Assembly: GCF_037975245.1 (NCBI RefSeq) | Contig: NC_092562.1 | Span: forward strand, 3,302,001 to 3,366,000 | Direction: 5' to 3' | From: Apostichopus japonicus | Lineage: Eukaryota > Echinodermata > Holothuroidea > Aspidochirotida > Stichopodidae | Length of the DNA stretch: 64,000 nucleotides | Shown: positions 26,466 to 41,670 of the stretch, one piece after another | Layout of the letters: each line of letters starts with the position of its first letter | How positions within the stretch are numbered: the stretch's first letter is position 1 | Made by a program: the position numbers and the translations under genes | Notes under the pieces: model-generated | What the model was told of the DNA's origin: nothing | Databases searched by the model: none | Seen by the model: the letters and a program-made list of their open reading frames with translations, nothing else

Positions 26466-26700
26466 ATGGACCTATTGTGGCAGTTTTATTGCCTGGTTGG
26501 TAACAGAATGGAAAAAATCAATCAAAATGTCAAATTTCGACCAAAAATCGATTCTTTCAGATTTCGATCAGGATGGATTAACTCGATTCCCGTAACTCAT
26601 ATATGTTGTTTAATCCATAAAAATCGGTTGACTGAGGTATCATTTTCATAAAAATGACATTTGAACATTCATATCAATATTATTTAATTTTCTATAAGAT
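26466..26700 (+). repeat. Deleted 235-bp satellite unit, copy 2
   Basis: Same deletion and linked variants as the unit at 23396. The next unit carries the extra marker GGACCTACTG, shared with the units following the copies at 35604 and 38594. Confidence 0.9.
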
Positions 26701-27952
26701 ATGGACCTACTGTGGCAGTTTTATTGCCTGGTTGGTAACAGAATGGACCGCTCTATCACATGGGCCTGTTTTGGGAAAAATTAAAATAATCACGATTTCG
26801 GCCAAAAATTGAAAAAATCATAAGGCTATACCCTTACCAAAATGTCGAATTTCGACCAAAAATCGATTCTTTCAGATTTCGATCAGGATGGATTATATCG
26901 ATTCCCGTGACTCATATCTGTTGTTTAATCCATAAAAATCGGTTGACTGAGCTATCATTTTCATAAAAATGACATTTGAACATTCATATCAATATTATTT
27001 AATTTTCTATCAGATATGGACCTATTGTGGCAGTTTTATTGCCTGGTTGGTAACAGAATGGACCGCTCTATCACATGGGCCTGTTTTGGGAAAAATTAAA
27101 ATAATCACGATTTCGGCCAAAAATTGAAAAAATCATACCCTTACCAAAATGTCAAATTTCGACCAAAAATCGATTCTTTCCGATTTCGATCAGGATGGAT
27201 TATATCGATTCCCGTGACTCATATCTGTTGTTTAATCCATAAAAATCGGTTGACTGAGCTATCATTTTCATAAAAATGACATTTGAACATTCATATCAAT
27301 ATTATTTAATTTTCTATCAGATATGGACCTATTGTGGCAGTTTTATTGCCTGGTTGGTAACAGAATGGACCGCTCTATCACATGGGCCTGTTTTGGGAAA
27401 AATTAAAATAATCACGATTTCGGCCAAAAATTGAAAAAATCATAAGGCTATACCCTTACCAAAATGTCAAATTTCGACCAAAAATCAATTCTCTCCGATT
27501 TCGATCAGGATGGATTATATCGATTCCCGTGACTCATATCTGTTGTTTAATCCATAAAAATCGGTTGACTGAGCTATCATTTTCATAAAAATGACATTTG
27601 AACATTCATATCAATATTATTTAATTTTCTATCAGATATGGACCTATTGTGGCAGTTTTATTGCCTGGTTGGTAACAGAATGGACCTCTCTATCACATGG
27701 GCCTGTTTTGGGAAAAATTAAAATAATTACGATTTCGGCCAAAAATTGAAAAAATCATAAGGCTATACCCTTACCAAAATGTCAAATTTCGACCAAAAAT
27801 CGATTCTTTCAGATTTCGATCAGGATGGATTAACTCGATTCCCGTGACTCATATCTGTTGTTTAATCCATAAAAATCGGTTGACTGAGCTATCATTTTCA
27901 TAAAAATGACATTTGAACATTCATATCAATATTATATAATTTTCTGTCAGAT

Positions 27953-28657
27953 ATGGACCTATTGTGGCAGTTTTATTGCCTGGTTGGTAACAGAATGGAA
28001 AAAATCAATCAAAATGTCAAATTTCGACCAAAAATCGATTCTTTCAGATTTCGATCAGGATGGATTAACTCGATTCCCGTAACTCATATATGTTGTTTAA
28101 TCCATAAAAATCGATTGACTGAGGTATCATTTTCATAAAAATGACATTTGAACATTCATATCAATATTATTTAATTTTCTATAAGATATGGACCTATTGT
28201 GGCAGTTTTATTGCCTGGTTGGTAACAGAATGGAAAAAATCAATCAAAATGTCAAATTTCGACCAAAAATCGATTCTTTCAGATTTCGATCAGGATGGAT
28301 TAACTCGATTCCCGTAACTCATATATGTTGTTTAATCCATAAAAATCGATTGACTGAGGTATCATTTTCATAAAAATGACATTTGAACATTCATATCAAT
28401 ATTATATAATTTTCTGTCAGATATGGACCTATTGTGGCAGTTTTATTGCCTGGTTGGTAACAGAATGGAAAAAATCAATCAAAATGTCAAATTTCGACCA
28501 AAAATCGATTCTTTCAGATTTCGATCAGGATGGATTAACTCGATTCCCGTAACTCATATATGTTGTTTAATCCATAAAAATCGGTTGACTGAGGTATCAT
28601 TTTCATAAAAATGACATTTGAACATTCATATCAATATTATTTAATTTTCTATCAGAT
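27953..28657 (+). repeat. Three adjacent 235-bp deleted units
   Basis: Starts at 27953, 28188 and 28423 give an exact 235-bp period, so the deleted unit has itself been amplified in tandem. The first two share a synonymous A (AATCGATTGACTG) that the third lacks. Confidence 0.93.
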
Positions 28658-31600
28658 ATGGACCTATTGTGGCAGTTTTATTGCCTGGTTGGTAACAGAA
28701 TGGACCGCTCTATCACATGGGCCTGTTTTGGGAAAAATTAAAATAATCACGATTTCGGCCAAAAATTGAAAAAATCATAAGGCTATACCCTTACCAAAAT
28801 GTCAAATTTCGACCAAAAATCGATTCTTTCAGATTTCGATCAGGATGGATTATATCGATTCCCGTGACTCATATCTGTTGTTTAATCCATAAAAATCGGT
28901 TGACTGAGCTATCATTTTCATAAAAATGACATTTGAACATTCATATCAATATTATTTAATTTTCTATCAGATATGGACCTATTGTGGCAGTTTTATTGCC
29001 TGGTTGGTAACAGAATGGACCGCTCTATCACATGGGCCTGTTTTGGGAAAAATTAAAATAATCACGATTTCGGCCAAAAATTGAAAAAATCATAAGGCTA
29101 TACCCTTACCAAAATGTCAAATTTCGACCAAAAATCGATTCTTTCAGATTTCGATCAGGATGGATTATATCGATTCCCGTGACTCATATCTGTTGTTTAA
29201 TCCATAAAAATCGGTTGACTGAGCTATCATTTTCATAAAAATGACATTTGAACATTCATATCAATATTATTTAATTTTCTATCAGATATGGACCTATTGT
29301 GGCAGTTTTATTGCCTGGTTGGTAACAGAATGGACCGCTCTATCACATGGGCCTGTTTTGGGAAAAATTAAAATAATCACGATTTCGGCCAAAAATTGAA
29401 AAAATCATAAGGCTATACCCTTACCAAAATGTCGAATTTCGACCAAAAATCGATTCTTTCAGATTTCGATCAGGATGGATTAACTCGATTCCCGTGACTC
29501 ATATCTGTTGTTTAATCCATAAAAATCGGTTGACTGAGCTATCATTTTCATAAAAATGACATTTGAACATTCATATCAATATTATTTAATTTTCTATCAG
29601 ATATGGACCTATTGTGGCAGTTTTATTGCCTGGTTGGTAACAGAATGGACCGCTCTATCACATGGGCCTGTTTTGGGAAAAATTAAAATAATCACGATTT
29701 CGGCCAAAAATTGAAAAAATCATAAGGCTATACCCTTACCAAAATGTCGAATTTCGACCAAAAATCGATTCTTTCAGATTTCGATCAGGATGGATTAACT
29801 CGATTCCCGTGACTCATATCTGTTGTTTAATCCATAAAAATCGGTTGACTGAGCTATCATTTTCATAAAAATGACATTTGAACATTCATATCAATATTAT
29901 TTAATTTTCTATCAGATATGGACCTATTGTGGCAGTTTTATTGCCTGGTTGGTAACAGAATGGACCGCTCTATCACATGGGCCTGTTTTGGGAAAAATTA
30001 AAATAATCACGATTTCGGCCAAAAATTGAAAAAATCATAAGGCTATACCCTTACCAAAATGTCAAATTTCGACCAAAAATCGATTCTTTCAGATTTCGAT
30101 CAGGATGGATTATATCGATTCCCGTGACTCATATCTGTTGTTTAATCCATAAAAATCGGTTGACTGAGCTATCATTTTCATAAAAATGACATTTGAACAT
30201 TCATATCAATATTATTTAATTTTCTATCAGATATGGACCTATTGTGGCAGTTTTATTGCCTGGTTGGTAACAGAATGGACCGCTCTATCACATGGGCCTG
30301 TTTTGGGAAAAATTAAAATAATCACGATTTCGGCCAAAAATTGAAAAAATCATAAGGCTATACCCTTACCAAAATGTCAAATTTCGACCAAAAATCGATT
30401 CTTTCCGATTTCGATCAGGATGGATTATATCGATTCCCGTGACTCATATCTGTTGTTTAATCCATAAAAATCGGTTGACTGAGCTATCATTTTCATAAAA
30501 ATGACATTTGAACATTCATATCAATATTATATAATTTTCTGTCAGATATGGACCTATTGTGGCAGTTTTATTGCCTGGTTGGTAACAGAATGGACCGCTC
30601 TATCACATGGGCCTGTTTTGGGAAAAATTAAAATAATCACGATTTCGGCCAAAAATTGAAAAAATCATAAGGCTATATATACCCTTACCAAAATGTCAAA
30701 TTTCGACCAAAAATCGATTCTTTCCGATTTCGATCAGGATGGATTATATCAATTCCCGTGACTCATATCTGTTGTTTAATCCATAAAAATCGGTTGACTG
30801 AGCTATCATTTTCATAAAAATGACATTTGAACATTCATATCAATATTATTTAATTTTCTATCAGATATGGACCTATTGTGGCAGTTTTATTGCCTGGTTG
30901 GTAACAGAATGGACCGCTCTATCACATGGGCCTGTTTTGGGAAAAATTAAAATAATCACGATTTCGGCCAAAAATTGAAAAAATCATAAGGCTATACCCT
31001 TACCAAAATGTCAAATTTCGACCAAAAATCGATTCTTTCAGATTTCGATCAGGATGGATTAACTCGATTCCCGTGACTCATATCTGTTGTTTAATCCATA
31101 AAAATCGGTTGACTGAGCTATCATTTTCATAAAAATGACATTTGAACATTCATATCAATATTATATAATTTTCTGTCAGATATGGACCTATTGTGGCAGT
31201 TTTATTGCCTGGTTGGTAACAGAATGGACCGCTCTATCACATGGGCCTGTTTTGGGAAAAATTAAAATAATCACGATTTCGGCCAAAAATTGAAAAAATC
31301 ATAAGGCTATATATACCCTTACCAAAATGTCAAATTTCGACCAAAAATCGATTCTTTCCGATTTCGATCAGGATGGATTATATCAATTCCCGTGACTCAT
31401 ATCTGTTGTTTAATCCATAAAAATCGGTTGACTGAGCTATCATTTTCATAAAAATGACATTTGAACATTCATATCAATATTATTTAATTTTCTATCAGAT
31501 ATGGACCTATTGTGGCAGTTTTATTGCCTGGTTGGTAACAGAATGGACCGCTCTATCACATGGGCCTGTTTTGGGAAAAATTAAAATAATCACGATTTCG

Positions 31601-34600
31601 GCCAAAAATTGAAAAAATCATAAGGCTATACCCTTACCAAAATGTCAAATTTCGACCAAAAATCGATTCTTTCAGATTTCGATCAGGATGGATTATATCG
31701 ATTCCCGTGACTCATATCTGTTGTTTAATCCATAAAAATCGGTTGACTGAGCTATCATTTTCATAAAAATGACATTTGAACATTCATATCAATATTATTT
31801 AATTTTCTATCAGATATGGACCTATTGTGGCAGTTTTATTGCCTGGTTGGTAACAGAATGGACCGCTCTATCACATGGGCCTGTTTTGGGAAAAATTAAA
31901 ATAATCACGATTTCGGCCAAAAATTGAAAAAATCATAAGGCTATACCCTTACCAAAATGTCGAATTTCGACCAAAAATCGATTCTTTCAGATTTCGATCA
32001 GGATGGATTAACTCGATTCCCGTGACTCATATCTGTTGTTTAATCCATAAAAATCGGTTGACTGAGCTATCATTTTCATAAAAATGACATTTGAACATTC
32101 ATATCAATATTATTTAATTTTCTATCAGATATGGACCTATTGTGGCAGTTTTATTGCCTGGTTGGTAACAGAATGGACCGCTCTATCACATGGGCCTGTT
32201 TTGGGAAAAATTAAAATAATCACGATTTCGGCCAAAAATTGAAAAAATCATAAGGCTATACCCTTACCAAAATGTCAAATTTCGACCAAAAATCGATTCT
32301 TTCAGATTTCGATCAGGATGGATTATATCGATTCCCGTGACTCATATCTGTTGTTTAATCCATAAAAATCGGTTGACTGAGCTATCATTTTCATAAAAAT
32401 GACATTTGAACATTCATATCAATATTATTTAATTTTCTATCAGATATGGACCTATTGTGGCAGTTTTATTGCCTGGTTGGTAACAGAATGGACCGCTCTA
32501 TCACATGGGCCTGTTTTGGGAAAAATTAAAATAATCACGATTTCGGCCAAAAATTGAAAAAATCATAAGGCTATACCCTTACCAAAATGTCAAATTTCGA
32601 CCAAAAATCGATTCTTTCCGATTTCGATCAGGATGGATTATATCGATTCCCGTGACTCATATCTGTTGTTTAATCCATAAAAATCGGTTGACTGAGCTAT
32701 CATTTTCATAAAAATAACATTTGAACATTCATATCAATATTATTTAATTTTCTATCAGATATGGACCTATTGTGGCAGTTTTATTGCCTGGTTGGTAACA
32801 GAATGGACCGCTCTATCACATGGGCCTGTTTTGGGAAAAATTAAAATAATCACGATTTCGGCCAAAAATTGAAAAAATCATAAGGCTATACCCTTACCAA
32901 AATGTCAAATTTCGACCAAAAATCGATTCTTTCAGATTTCGATCAGGATGGATTAACTCGATTCCCGTGACTCATATCTGTTGTTTAATCCATAAAAATC
33001 GGTTGACTGAGCTATCATTTTCATAAAAATGACATTTGAACATTCATATCAATATTATATAATTTTCTGTCAGATATGGACCTATTGTGGCAGTTTTATT
33101 GCCTGGTTGGTAACAGAATGGACCGCTCTATCACATGGGCCTGTTTTGGGAAAAATTAAAATAATCACGATTTCGGCCAAAAATTGAAAAAATCATAAGG
33201 CTATATATACCCTTACCAAAATGTCAAATTTCGACCAAAAATCGATTCTTTCCGATTTCGATCAGGATGGATTATATCAATTCCCGTGACTCATATCTGT
33301 TGTTTAATCCATAAAAATCGGTTGACTGAGCTATCATTTTCATAAAAATGACATTTGAACATTCATATCAATATTATTTAATTTTCTATCAGATATGGAC
33401 CTATTGTGGCAGTTTTATTGCCTGGTTGGTAACAGAATGGACCGCTCTATCACATGGGCCTGTTTTGGGAAAAATTAAAATAATCACGATTTCGGCCAAA
33501 AATTGAAAAAATCATAAAGCTATACCCTTACCAAAATGTCAAATTTCGACCAAAAATCGATTCTTTCAGATTTCGATCAGGATGGATTATATCGATTCCC
33601 GTGACTCATATCTGTTGTTTAATCCATAAAAATCGGTTGACTGAGCTATCATTTTCATAAAAATGACATTTGAACATTCATATCAATATTATTTAATTTT
33701 CTATAAGATATGGACCTATTGTGGCAGTTTTATTGCCTGGTTGGTAACAGAATGGACCGCTCTATCACATGGGCCTGTTTTGGGAAAAATTAAAATAATC
33801 ACGATTTCGGCCAAAAATTGAAAAAATCATAAGGCTATACCCTTACCAAAATGTCAAATTTCGACCAAAAATCGATTCTTTCAGATTTCGATCAGGATGG
33901 ATTAACTCGATTCCCGTGACTCATATCTGTTGTTTAATCCATAAAAATCGGTTGACTGAGCTATCATTTTCATAAAAATGACATTTGAACATTCATATCA
34001 ATATTATATAATTTTCTGTCAGATATGGACCTATTGTGGCAGTTTTATTGCCTGGTTGGTAACAGAATGGACCGCTCTATCACATGGGCCTGTTTTGGGA
34101 AAAATTAAAATAATCACGATTTCGGCCAAAAATTGAAAAAATCATAAGGCTATATATACCCTTACCAAAATGTCAAATTTCGACCAAAAATCGATTCTTT
34201 CCGATTTCGATCAGGATGGATTATATCAATTCCCGTGACTCATATCTGTTGTTTAATCCATAAAAATCGGTTGACTGAGCTATCATTTTCATAAAAATGA
34301 CATTTGAACATTCATATCAATATTATTTAATTTTCTATCAGATATGGACCTATTGTGGCAGTTTTATTGCCTGGTTGGTAACAGAATGGACCGCTCTATC
34401 ACATGGGCCTGTTTTGGGAAAAATTAAAATAATCACGATTTCGGCCAAAAATTGAAAAAATCATAAGGCTATACCCTTACCAAAATGTCAAATTTCGACC
34501 AAAAATCGATTCTTTCAGATTTCGATCAGGATGGATTATATCGATTCCCGTGACTCATATCTGTTGTTTAATCCATAAAAATCGGTTGACTGAGCTATCA

Positions 34601-35603
34601 TTTTCATAAAAATGACATTTGAACATTCATATCAATATTATTTAATTTTCTATCAGATATGGACCTATTGTGGCAGTTTTATTGCCTGGTTGGTAACAGA
34701 ATGGACCGCTCTATCACATGGGCCTGTTTTGGGAAAAATTAAAATAATCACGATTTCGGCCAAAAATTGAAAAAATCATAAGGCTATACCCTTACCAAAA
34801 TGTCAAATTTCGACCAAAAATCGATTCTTTCAGATTTCGATCAGGATGGATTATATCGATTCCCGTGACTCATATCTGTTGTTTAATCCATAAAAATCGG
34901 TTGACTGAGCTATCATTTTCATAAAAATGACATTTGAACATTCATATCAATATTATTTAATTTTCTATAAGATATGGACCTATTGTGGCAGTTTTATTGC
35001 CTGGTTGGTAACAGAATGGACCGCTCTATCACATGGGCCTGTTTTGGGAAAAATTAAAATAATCACGATTTCGGCCAAAAATTGAAAAAATCATAAGGCT
35101 ATACCCTTACCAAAATGTCAAATTTCGACCAAAAATCGATTCTTTCAGATTTCGATCAGGATGGATTATATCGATTCCCGTGACTCATATCTGTTGTTTA
35201 ATCCATAAAAATCGGTTGACTGAGCTATCATTTTCATAAAAATGACATTTGAACATTCATATCAATATTATTTAATTTTCTATCAGATATGGACCTATTG
35301 TGGCAGTTTTATTGCCTGGTTGGTAACAGAATGGACCGCTCTATCACATGGGCCTGTTTTGGGAAAAATTAAAATAATCACGATTTCGGCCAAAAATTGA
35401 AAAAATCATAAGGCTATACCCTTACCAAAATGTCAAATTTCGACCAAAAATCGATTCTTTCAGATTTCGATCAGGATGGATTAACTCGATTCCCGTGACT
35501 CATATCTGTTGTTTAATCCATAAAAATCGGTTGACTGAGCTATCATTTTCATAAAAATGACATTTGAACATTCATATCAATATTATATAATTTTCTGTCA
35601 GAT

Positions 35604-35838
35604 ATGGACCTATTGTGGCAGTTTTATTGCCTGGTTGGTAACAGAATGGAAAAAATCAATCAAAATGTCAAATTTCGACCAAAAATCGATTCTTTCAGAT
35701 TTCGATCAGGATGGATTAACTCGATTCCCGTAACTCATATATGTTGTTTAATCCATAAAAATCGGTTGACTGAGGTATCATTTTCATAAAAATGACATTT
35801 GAACATTCATATCAATATTATTTAATTTTCTATAAGAT
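35604..35838 (+). repeat. Deleted 235-bp satellite unit, copy 6
   Basis: Same deletion cassette. The following unit carries GGACCTACTG. The copy at 38594 lies 2990 bp away with the same downstream marker, suggesting duplication of a block of about 10 units. Confidence 0.9.
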
Positions 35839-37409
35839 ATGGACCTACTGTGGCAGTTTTATTGCCTGGTTGGTAACAGAATGGACCGCTCTATCACATG
35901 GGCCTGTTTTGGGAAAAATTAAAATAATCACGATTTCGGCCAAAAATTGAAAAAATCATAAGGCTATACCCTTACCAAAATGTCAAATTTCGACCAAAAA
36001 TCGATTCTTTCAGATTTCGATCAGGATGGATTATATCGATTCCCGTGACTCATATCTGTTGTTTAATCCATAAAAATCGGTTGACTGAGCTATCATTTTC
36101 ATAAAAATGACATTTGAACATTCATATCAATATTATTTAATTTTCTATCAGATATGGACCTATTGTGGCAGTTTTATTGCCTGGTTGGTAACAGAATGGA
36201 CCGCTCTATCACATGGGCCTGTTTTGGGAAAAATTAAAATAATCACGATTTCGGCCAAAAATTGAAAAAATCATAAGGCTATATATACCCTTACCAAAAT
36301 GTCAAATTTCGACCAAAAATCGATTCTTTCCGATTTCGATCAGGATGGATTATATCAATTCCCGTGACTCATATCTGTTGTTTAATCCATAAAAATCGGT
36401 TGACTGAGCTATCATTTTCATAAAAATGACATTTGAACATTCATATCAATATTATTTAATTTTCTATCAGATATGGACCTATTGTGGCAGTTTTATTGCC
36501 TGGTTGGTAACAGAATGGACCGCTCTATCACATGGGCCTGTTTTGGGAAAAATTAAAATAATCACGATTTCGGCCAAAAATTGAAAAAATCATAAGGCTA
36601 TACCCTTACCAAAATGTCAAATTTCGACCAAAAATCGATTCTTTCAGATTTCGATCAGGATGGATTATATCAATTCCCGTGACTCATATCTGTTGTTTAA
36701 TCCATAAAAATCGGTTGACTGAGCTATCATTTTCATAAAAATGACATTTGAACATTCATATCAATATTATTTAATTTTCTATCAGATATGGACCTATTGT
36801 GGCAGTTTTATTGCCTGGTTGGTAACAGAATGGACCGCTCTATCACATGGGCCTGTTTTGGGAAAAATTAAAATAATCACGATTTCGGCCAAAAATTGAA
36901 AAAATCATACCCTTACCAAAATGTCAAATTTCGACCAAAAATCGATTCTTTCCGATTTCGATCAGGATGGATTATATCGATTCCCGTGACTCATATCTGT
37001 TGTTTAATCCATAAAAATCGGTTGACTGAGCTATCATTTTCATAAAAATGACATTTGAACATTCATATCAATATTATTTAATTTTCTATCAGATATGGAC
37101 CTATTGTGGCAGTTTTATTGCCTGGTTGGTAACAGAATGGACCGCTCTATCACATGGGCCTGTTTTGGGAAAAATTAAAATAATCACGATTTCGGCCAAA
37201 AATTGAAAAAATCATAAGGCTATACCCTTACCAAAATGTCAAATTTCGACCAAAAATCGATTCTTTCAGATTTCGATCAGGATGGATTAACTCGATTCCC
37301 GTGACTCATATCTGTTGTTTAATCCATAAAAATCGGTTGACTGAGCTATCATTTTCATAAAAATGACATTTGAACATTCATATCAATATTATATAATTTT
37401 CTGTCAGAT

Positions 37410-37644
37410 ATGGACCTATTGTGGCAGTTTTATTGCCTGGTTGGTAACAGAATGGAAAAAATCAATCAAAATGTCAAATTTCGACCAAAAATCGATTCTT
37501 TCAGATTTCGATCAGGATGGATTAACTCGATTCCCGTAACTCATATATGTTGTTTAATCCATAAAAATCGGTTGACTGAGGTATCATTTTCATAAAAATG
37601 ACATTTGAACATTCATATCAATATTATTTAATTTTCTATAAGAT
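37410..37644 (+). repeat. Deleted 235-bp satellite unit, copy 7
   Basis: Same deletion cassette. It is followed by a full unit with the +4 GGCTATATATACCC variant, the same order as after the copy at 23396. Confidence 0.9.
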
Positions 37645-38593
37645 ATGGACCTATTGTGGCAGTTTTATTGCCTGGTTGGTAACAGAATGGACCGCTCTAT
37701 CACATGGGCCTGTTTTGGGAAAAATTAAAATAATCACGATTTCGGCCAAAAATTGAAAAAATCATAAGGCTATATATACCCTTACCAAAATGTCAAATTT
37801 CGACCAAAAATCGATTCTTTCCGATTTCGATCAGGATGGATTATATCAATTCCCGTGACTCATATCTGTTGTTTAATCCATAAAAATCGGTTGACTGAGC
37901 TATCATTTTCATAAAAATGACATTTGAACATTCATATCAATATTATTTAATTTTCTATCAGATATGGACCTATTGTGGCAGTTTTATTGCCTGGTTGGTA
38001 ACAGAATGGACCGCTCTATCACATGGGCCTGTTTTGGGAAAAATTAAAATAATCACGATTTCGGCCAAAAATTGAAAAAATCATAAGGCTATACCCTTAC
38101 CAAAATGTCAAATTTCGACCAAAAATCGATTCTTTCAGATTTCGATCAGGATGGATTATATCGATTCCCGTGACTCATATCTGTTGTTTAATCCATAAAA
38201 ATCGGTTGACTGAGCTATCATTTTCATAAAAATGACATTTGAACATTCATATCAATATTATTTAATTTTCTATCAGATATGGACCTATTGTGGCAGTTTT
38301 ATTGCCTGGTTGGTAACAGAATGGACCGCTCTATCACATGGGCCTGTTTTGGGAAAAATTAAAATAATCACGATTTCGGCCAAAAATTGAAAAAATCATA
38401 AGGCTATACCCTTACCAAAATGTCAAATTTCGACCAAAAATCGATTCTTTCAGATTTCGATCAGGATGGATTAACTCGATTCCCGTGACTCATATCTGTT
38501 GTTTAATCCATAAAAATCGGTTGACTGAGCTATCATTTTCATAAAAATGACATTTGAACATTCATATCAATATTATATAATTTTCTGTCAGAT

Positions 38594-38828
38594 ATGGACC
38601 TATTGTGGCAGTTTTATTGCCTGGTTGGTAACAGAATGGAAAAAATCAATCAAAATGTCAAATTTCGACCAAAAATCGATTCTTTCAGATTTCGATCAGG
38701 ATGGATTAACTCGATTCCCGTAACTCATATATGTTGTTTAATCCATAAAAATCGGTTGACTGAGGTTTCATTTTCATAAAAATGACATTTGAACATTCAT
38801 ATCAATATTATTTAATTTTCTATAAGAT
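38594..38828 (+). repeat. Deleted 235-bp satellite unit, copy 8
   Basis: Same deletion cassette with one private change (GAGGTTTC). It is followed by GGACCTACTG as at 26466 and 35604. Confidence 0.9.
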
Positions 38829-40410
38829 ATGGACCTACTGTGGCAGTTTTATTGCCTGGTTGGTAACAGAATGGACCGCTCTATCACATGGGCCTGTTTT
38901 GGGAAAAATTAAAATAATCACGATTTCGGCCAAAAATTGAAAAAATCATAAGGCTATACCCTTACCAAAATGTCAAATTTCGACCAAAAATCGATTCTTT
39001 CAGATTTCGATCAGGATGGATTATATCGATTCCCGTGACTCATATCTGTTGTTTAATCCATAAAAATCGGTTGACTGAGCTATCATTTTCATAAAAATGA
39101 CATTTGAACATTCATATCAATATTATTTAATTTTCTATCAGATATGGACCTATTGTGGCAGTTTTATTGCCTGGTTGGTAACAGAATGGACCGCTCTATC
39201 ACATGGGCCTGTTTTGGGAAAAATTAAAATAATCACGATTTCGGCCAAAAATTGAAAAAATCATAAGGCTATATATACCCTTACCAAAATGTCAAATTTC
39301 GACCAAAAATCGATTCTTTCCGATTTCGATCAGGATGGATTATATCGATTCCCGTGACTCATATCTGTTGTTTAATCCATAAAAATCGGTTGACTGAGCT
39401 ATCATTTTCATAAAAATGACATTTGAACATTCATATCAATATTATTTAATTTTCTATCAGATATGGACCTATTGTGGCAGTTTTATTGCCTGGTTGGTAA
39501 CAGAATGGACCGCTCTATCACATGGGCCTGTTTTGGGAAAAATTAAAATAATCACGATTTCGGCCAAAAATTGAAAAAATCATAAGGCTATACCCTTACC
39601 AAAATGTCAAATTTCGACCAAAAATCGATTCTTTCAGATTTCGATCAGGATGGATTATATCGATTCCCGTGACTCATATCTGTTGTTTAATCCATAAAAA
39701 TCGGTTGACTGAGCTATCATTTTCATAAAAATGACATTTGAACATTCATATCAATATTATTTAATTTTCTATCAGATATGGACCTATTGTGGCAGTTTTA
39801 TTGCCTGGTTGGTAACAGAATGGACCGCTCTATCACATGGGCCTGTTTTGGGAAAAATTAAAATAATCACGATTTCGGCCAAAAATTGAAAAAATCATAA
39901 GGCTATACCCTTACCAAAATGTCGAATTTCGACCAAAAATCGATTCTTTCAGATTTCGATCAGGATGGATTAACTCGATTCCCGTGACTCATATCTGTTG
40001 TTTAATCCATAAAAATCGGTTGACTGAGCTATCATTTTCATAAAAATGACATTTGAACATTCATATCAATATTATTTAATTTTCTATCAGATATGGACCT
40101 ATTGTGGCAGTTTTATTGCCTGGTTGGTAACAGAATGGACCGCTCTATCACATGGGCCTGTTTTGGGAAAAATTAAAATAATCACGATTTCGGCCAAAAA
40201 TTGAAAAAATCATAAGGCTATACCCTTACCAAAATGTCGAATTTCGACCAAAAATCGATTCTTTCAGATTTCGATCAGGATGGATTAACTCGATTCCCGT
40301 GACTCATATCTGTTGTTTAATCCATAAAAATCGGTTGACTGAGCTATCATTTTCATAAAAATGACATTTGAACATTCATATCAATATTATTTAATTTTCT
40401 ATCAGATATG

Positions 40411-41670
40411 GACCTAATGTGGCAGTTTTATTGCCTGGTTGGTAACAGAATGGACCGCTCTATCACATGGGCCTGTTTTGGGAAAAATTAAAATAATCAC
40501 GATTTCGGCCAAAAATTGAAAAAATCATAAGGCTATACCCTTACCAAAATGTCAAATTTCGACCAAAAATCGATTCTTTCAGATTTCGATCAGGATGGAT
40601 TAACTCGATTCCCGTGACTCATATCTGTTGTTTAATCCATAAAAATCGGTTGACTGAGCTATCATTTTCATAAAAATGACATTTGAACATTCATATCAAT
40701 ATTATTTAATTTTCTATCAGATATGGACCTATTGTGGCAGTTTTATTGCCTGGTTGGTAACAGAATGGACCGCTCTATCACATGGGCCTGTTTTGGGAAA
40801 AATTAAAATAATCACGATTTCGGCCAAAAATTGAAAAAATCATAAGGCTATACCCTTACCAAAATGTCGAATTTCGACCAAAAATCGATTCTTTCAGATT
40901 TCGATCAGGATGGATTAACTCGATTCCCGTGACTCATATCTGTTGTTTAATCCATAAAAATCGGTTGACTGAGCTATCATTTTCATAAAAATGACATTTG
41001 AACATTCATATCAATATTATTTAATTTTCTATCAGATATGGACCTAATGTGGCAGTTTTATTGCCTGGTTGGTAACAGAATGGACCGCTCTATCACATGG
41101 GCCTGTTTTGGGAAAAATTAAAATAATCACGATTTCGGCCAAAAATTGAAAAAATCATAAGGCTATACCCTTACCAAAATGTCGAATTTCGACCAAAAAT
41201 CGATTCTTTCAGATTTCGATCAGGATGGATTAACTCGATTCCCGTGACTCATATCTGTTGTTTAATCCATAAAAATCGGTTGACTGAGCTATCATTTTCA
41301 TAAAAATGACATTTGAACATTCATATCAATATTATTTAATTTTCTATCAGATATGGACCTATTGTGGCAGTTTTATTGCCTGGTTGGTAACAGAATGGAC
41401 CGCTCTATCACATGGACCTGTTTTGGGAAAAATTAAAATAATCACGATTTCGGCCAAAAATTGAAAAAATCATCAGGCTATATACCCTTACCAAAATGTC
41501 AAATTTCGACCAAAAATCGATTCTTTCAGATTTCGATCAGGATGGATTAACTCGATTCCCGTGACTCATATCTGTTGTTTAATCCATAAAAATCGGTTGA
41601 CTTAGCTATCATTTTCATAAAAATGACATTTGAACATTCATATCAATATTATTTAATTTTCTATCAGATA
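40411..41670 (+). repeat. Two-unit (630-bp) block repeat at the right end
   Basis: The rare variant GACCTAATGTGG occurs at 40411 and 41041, exactly 630 bp apart. GTCGAATTT variants are enriched in this terminal stretch. The right limit is approximate. Confidence 0.6.

Noticed and set aside
23396-38779. Eight identical 61-codon open frames in the satellite as a multicopy gene
   Set aside because: They arise only where the 80-bp deletion removes stops, each follows the satellite period, and full-length units are not open. Their identity reflects unit homogeneity, not protein selection.
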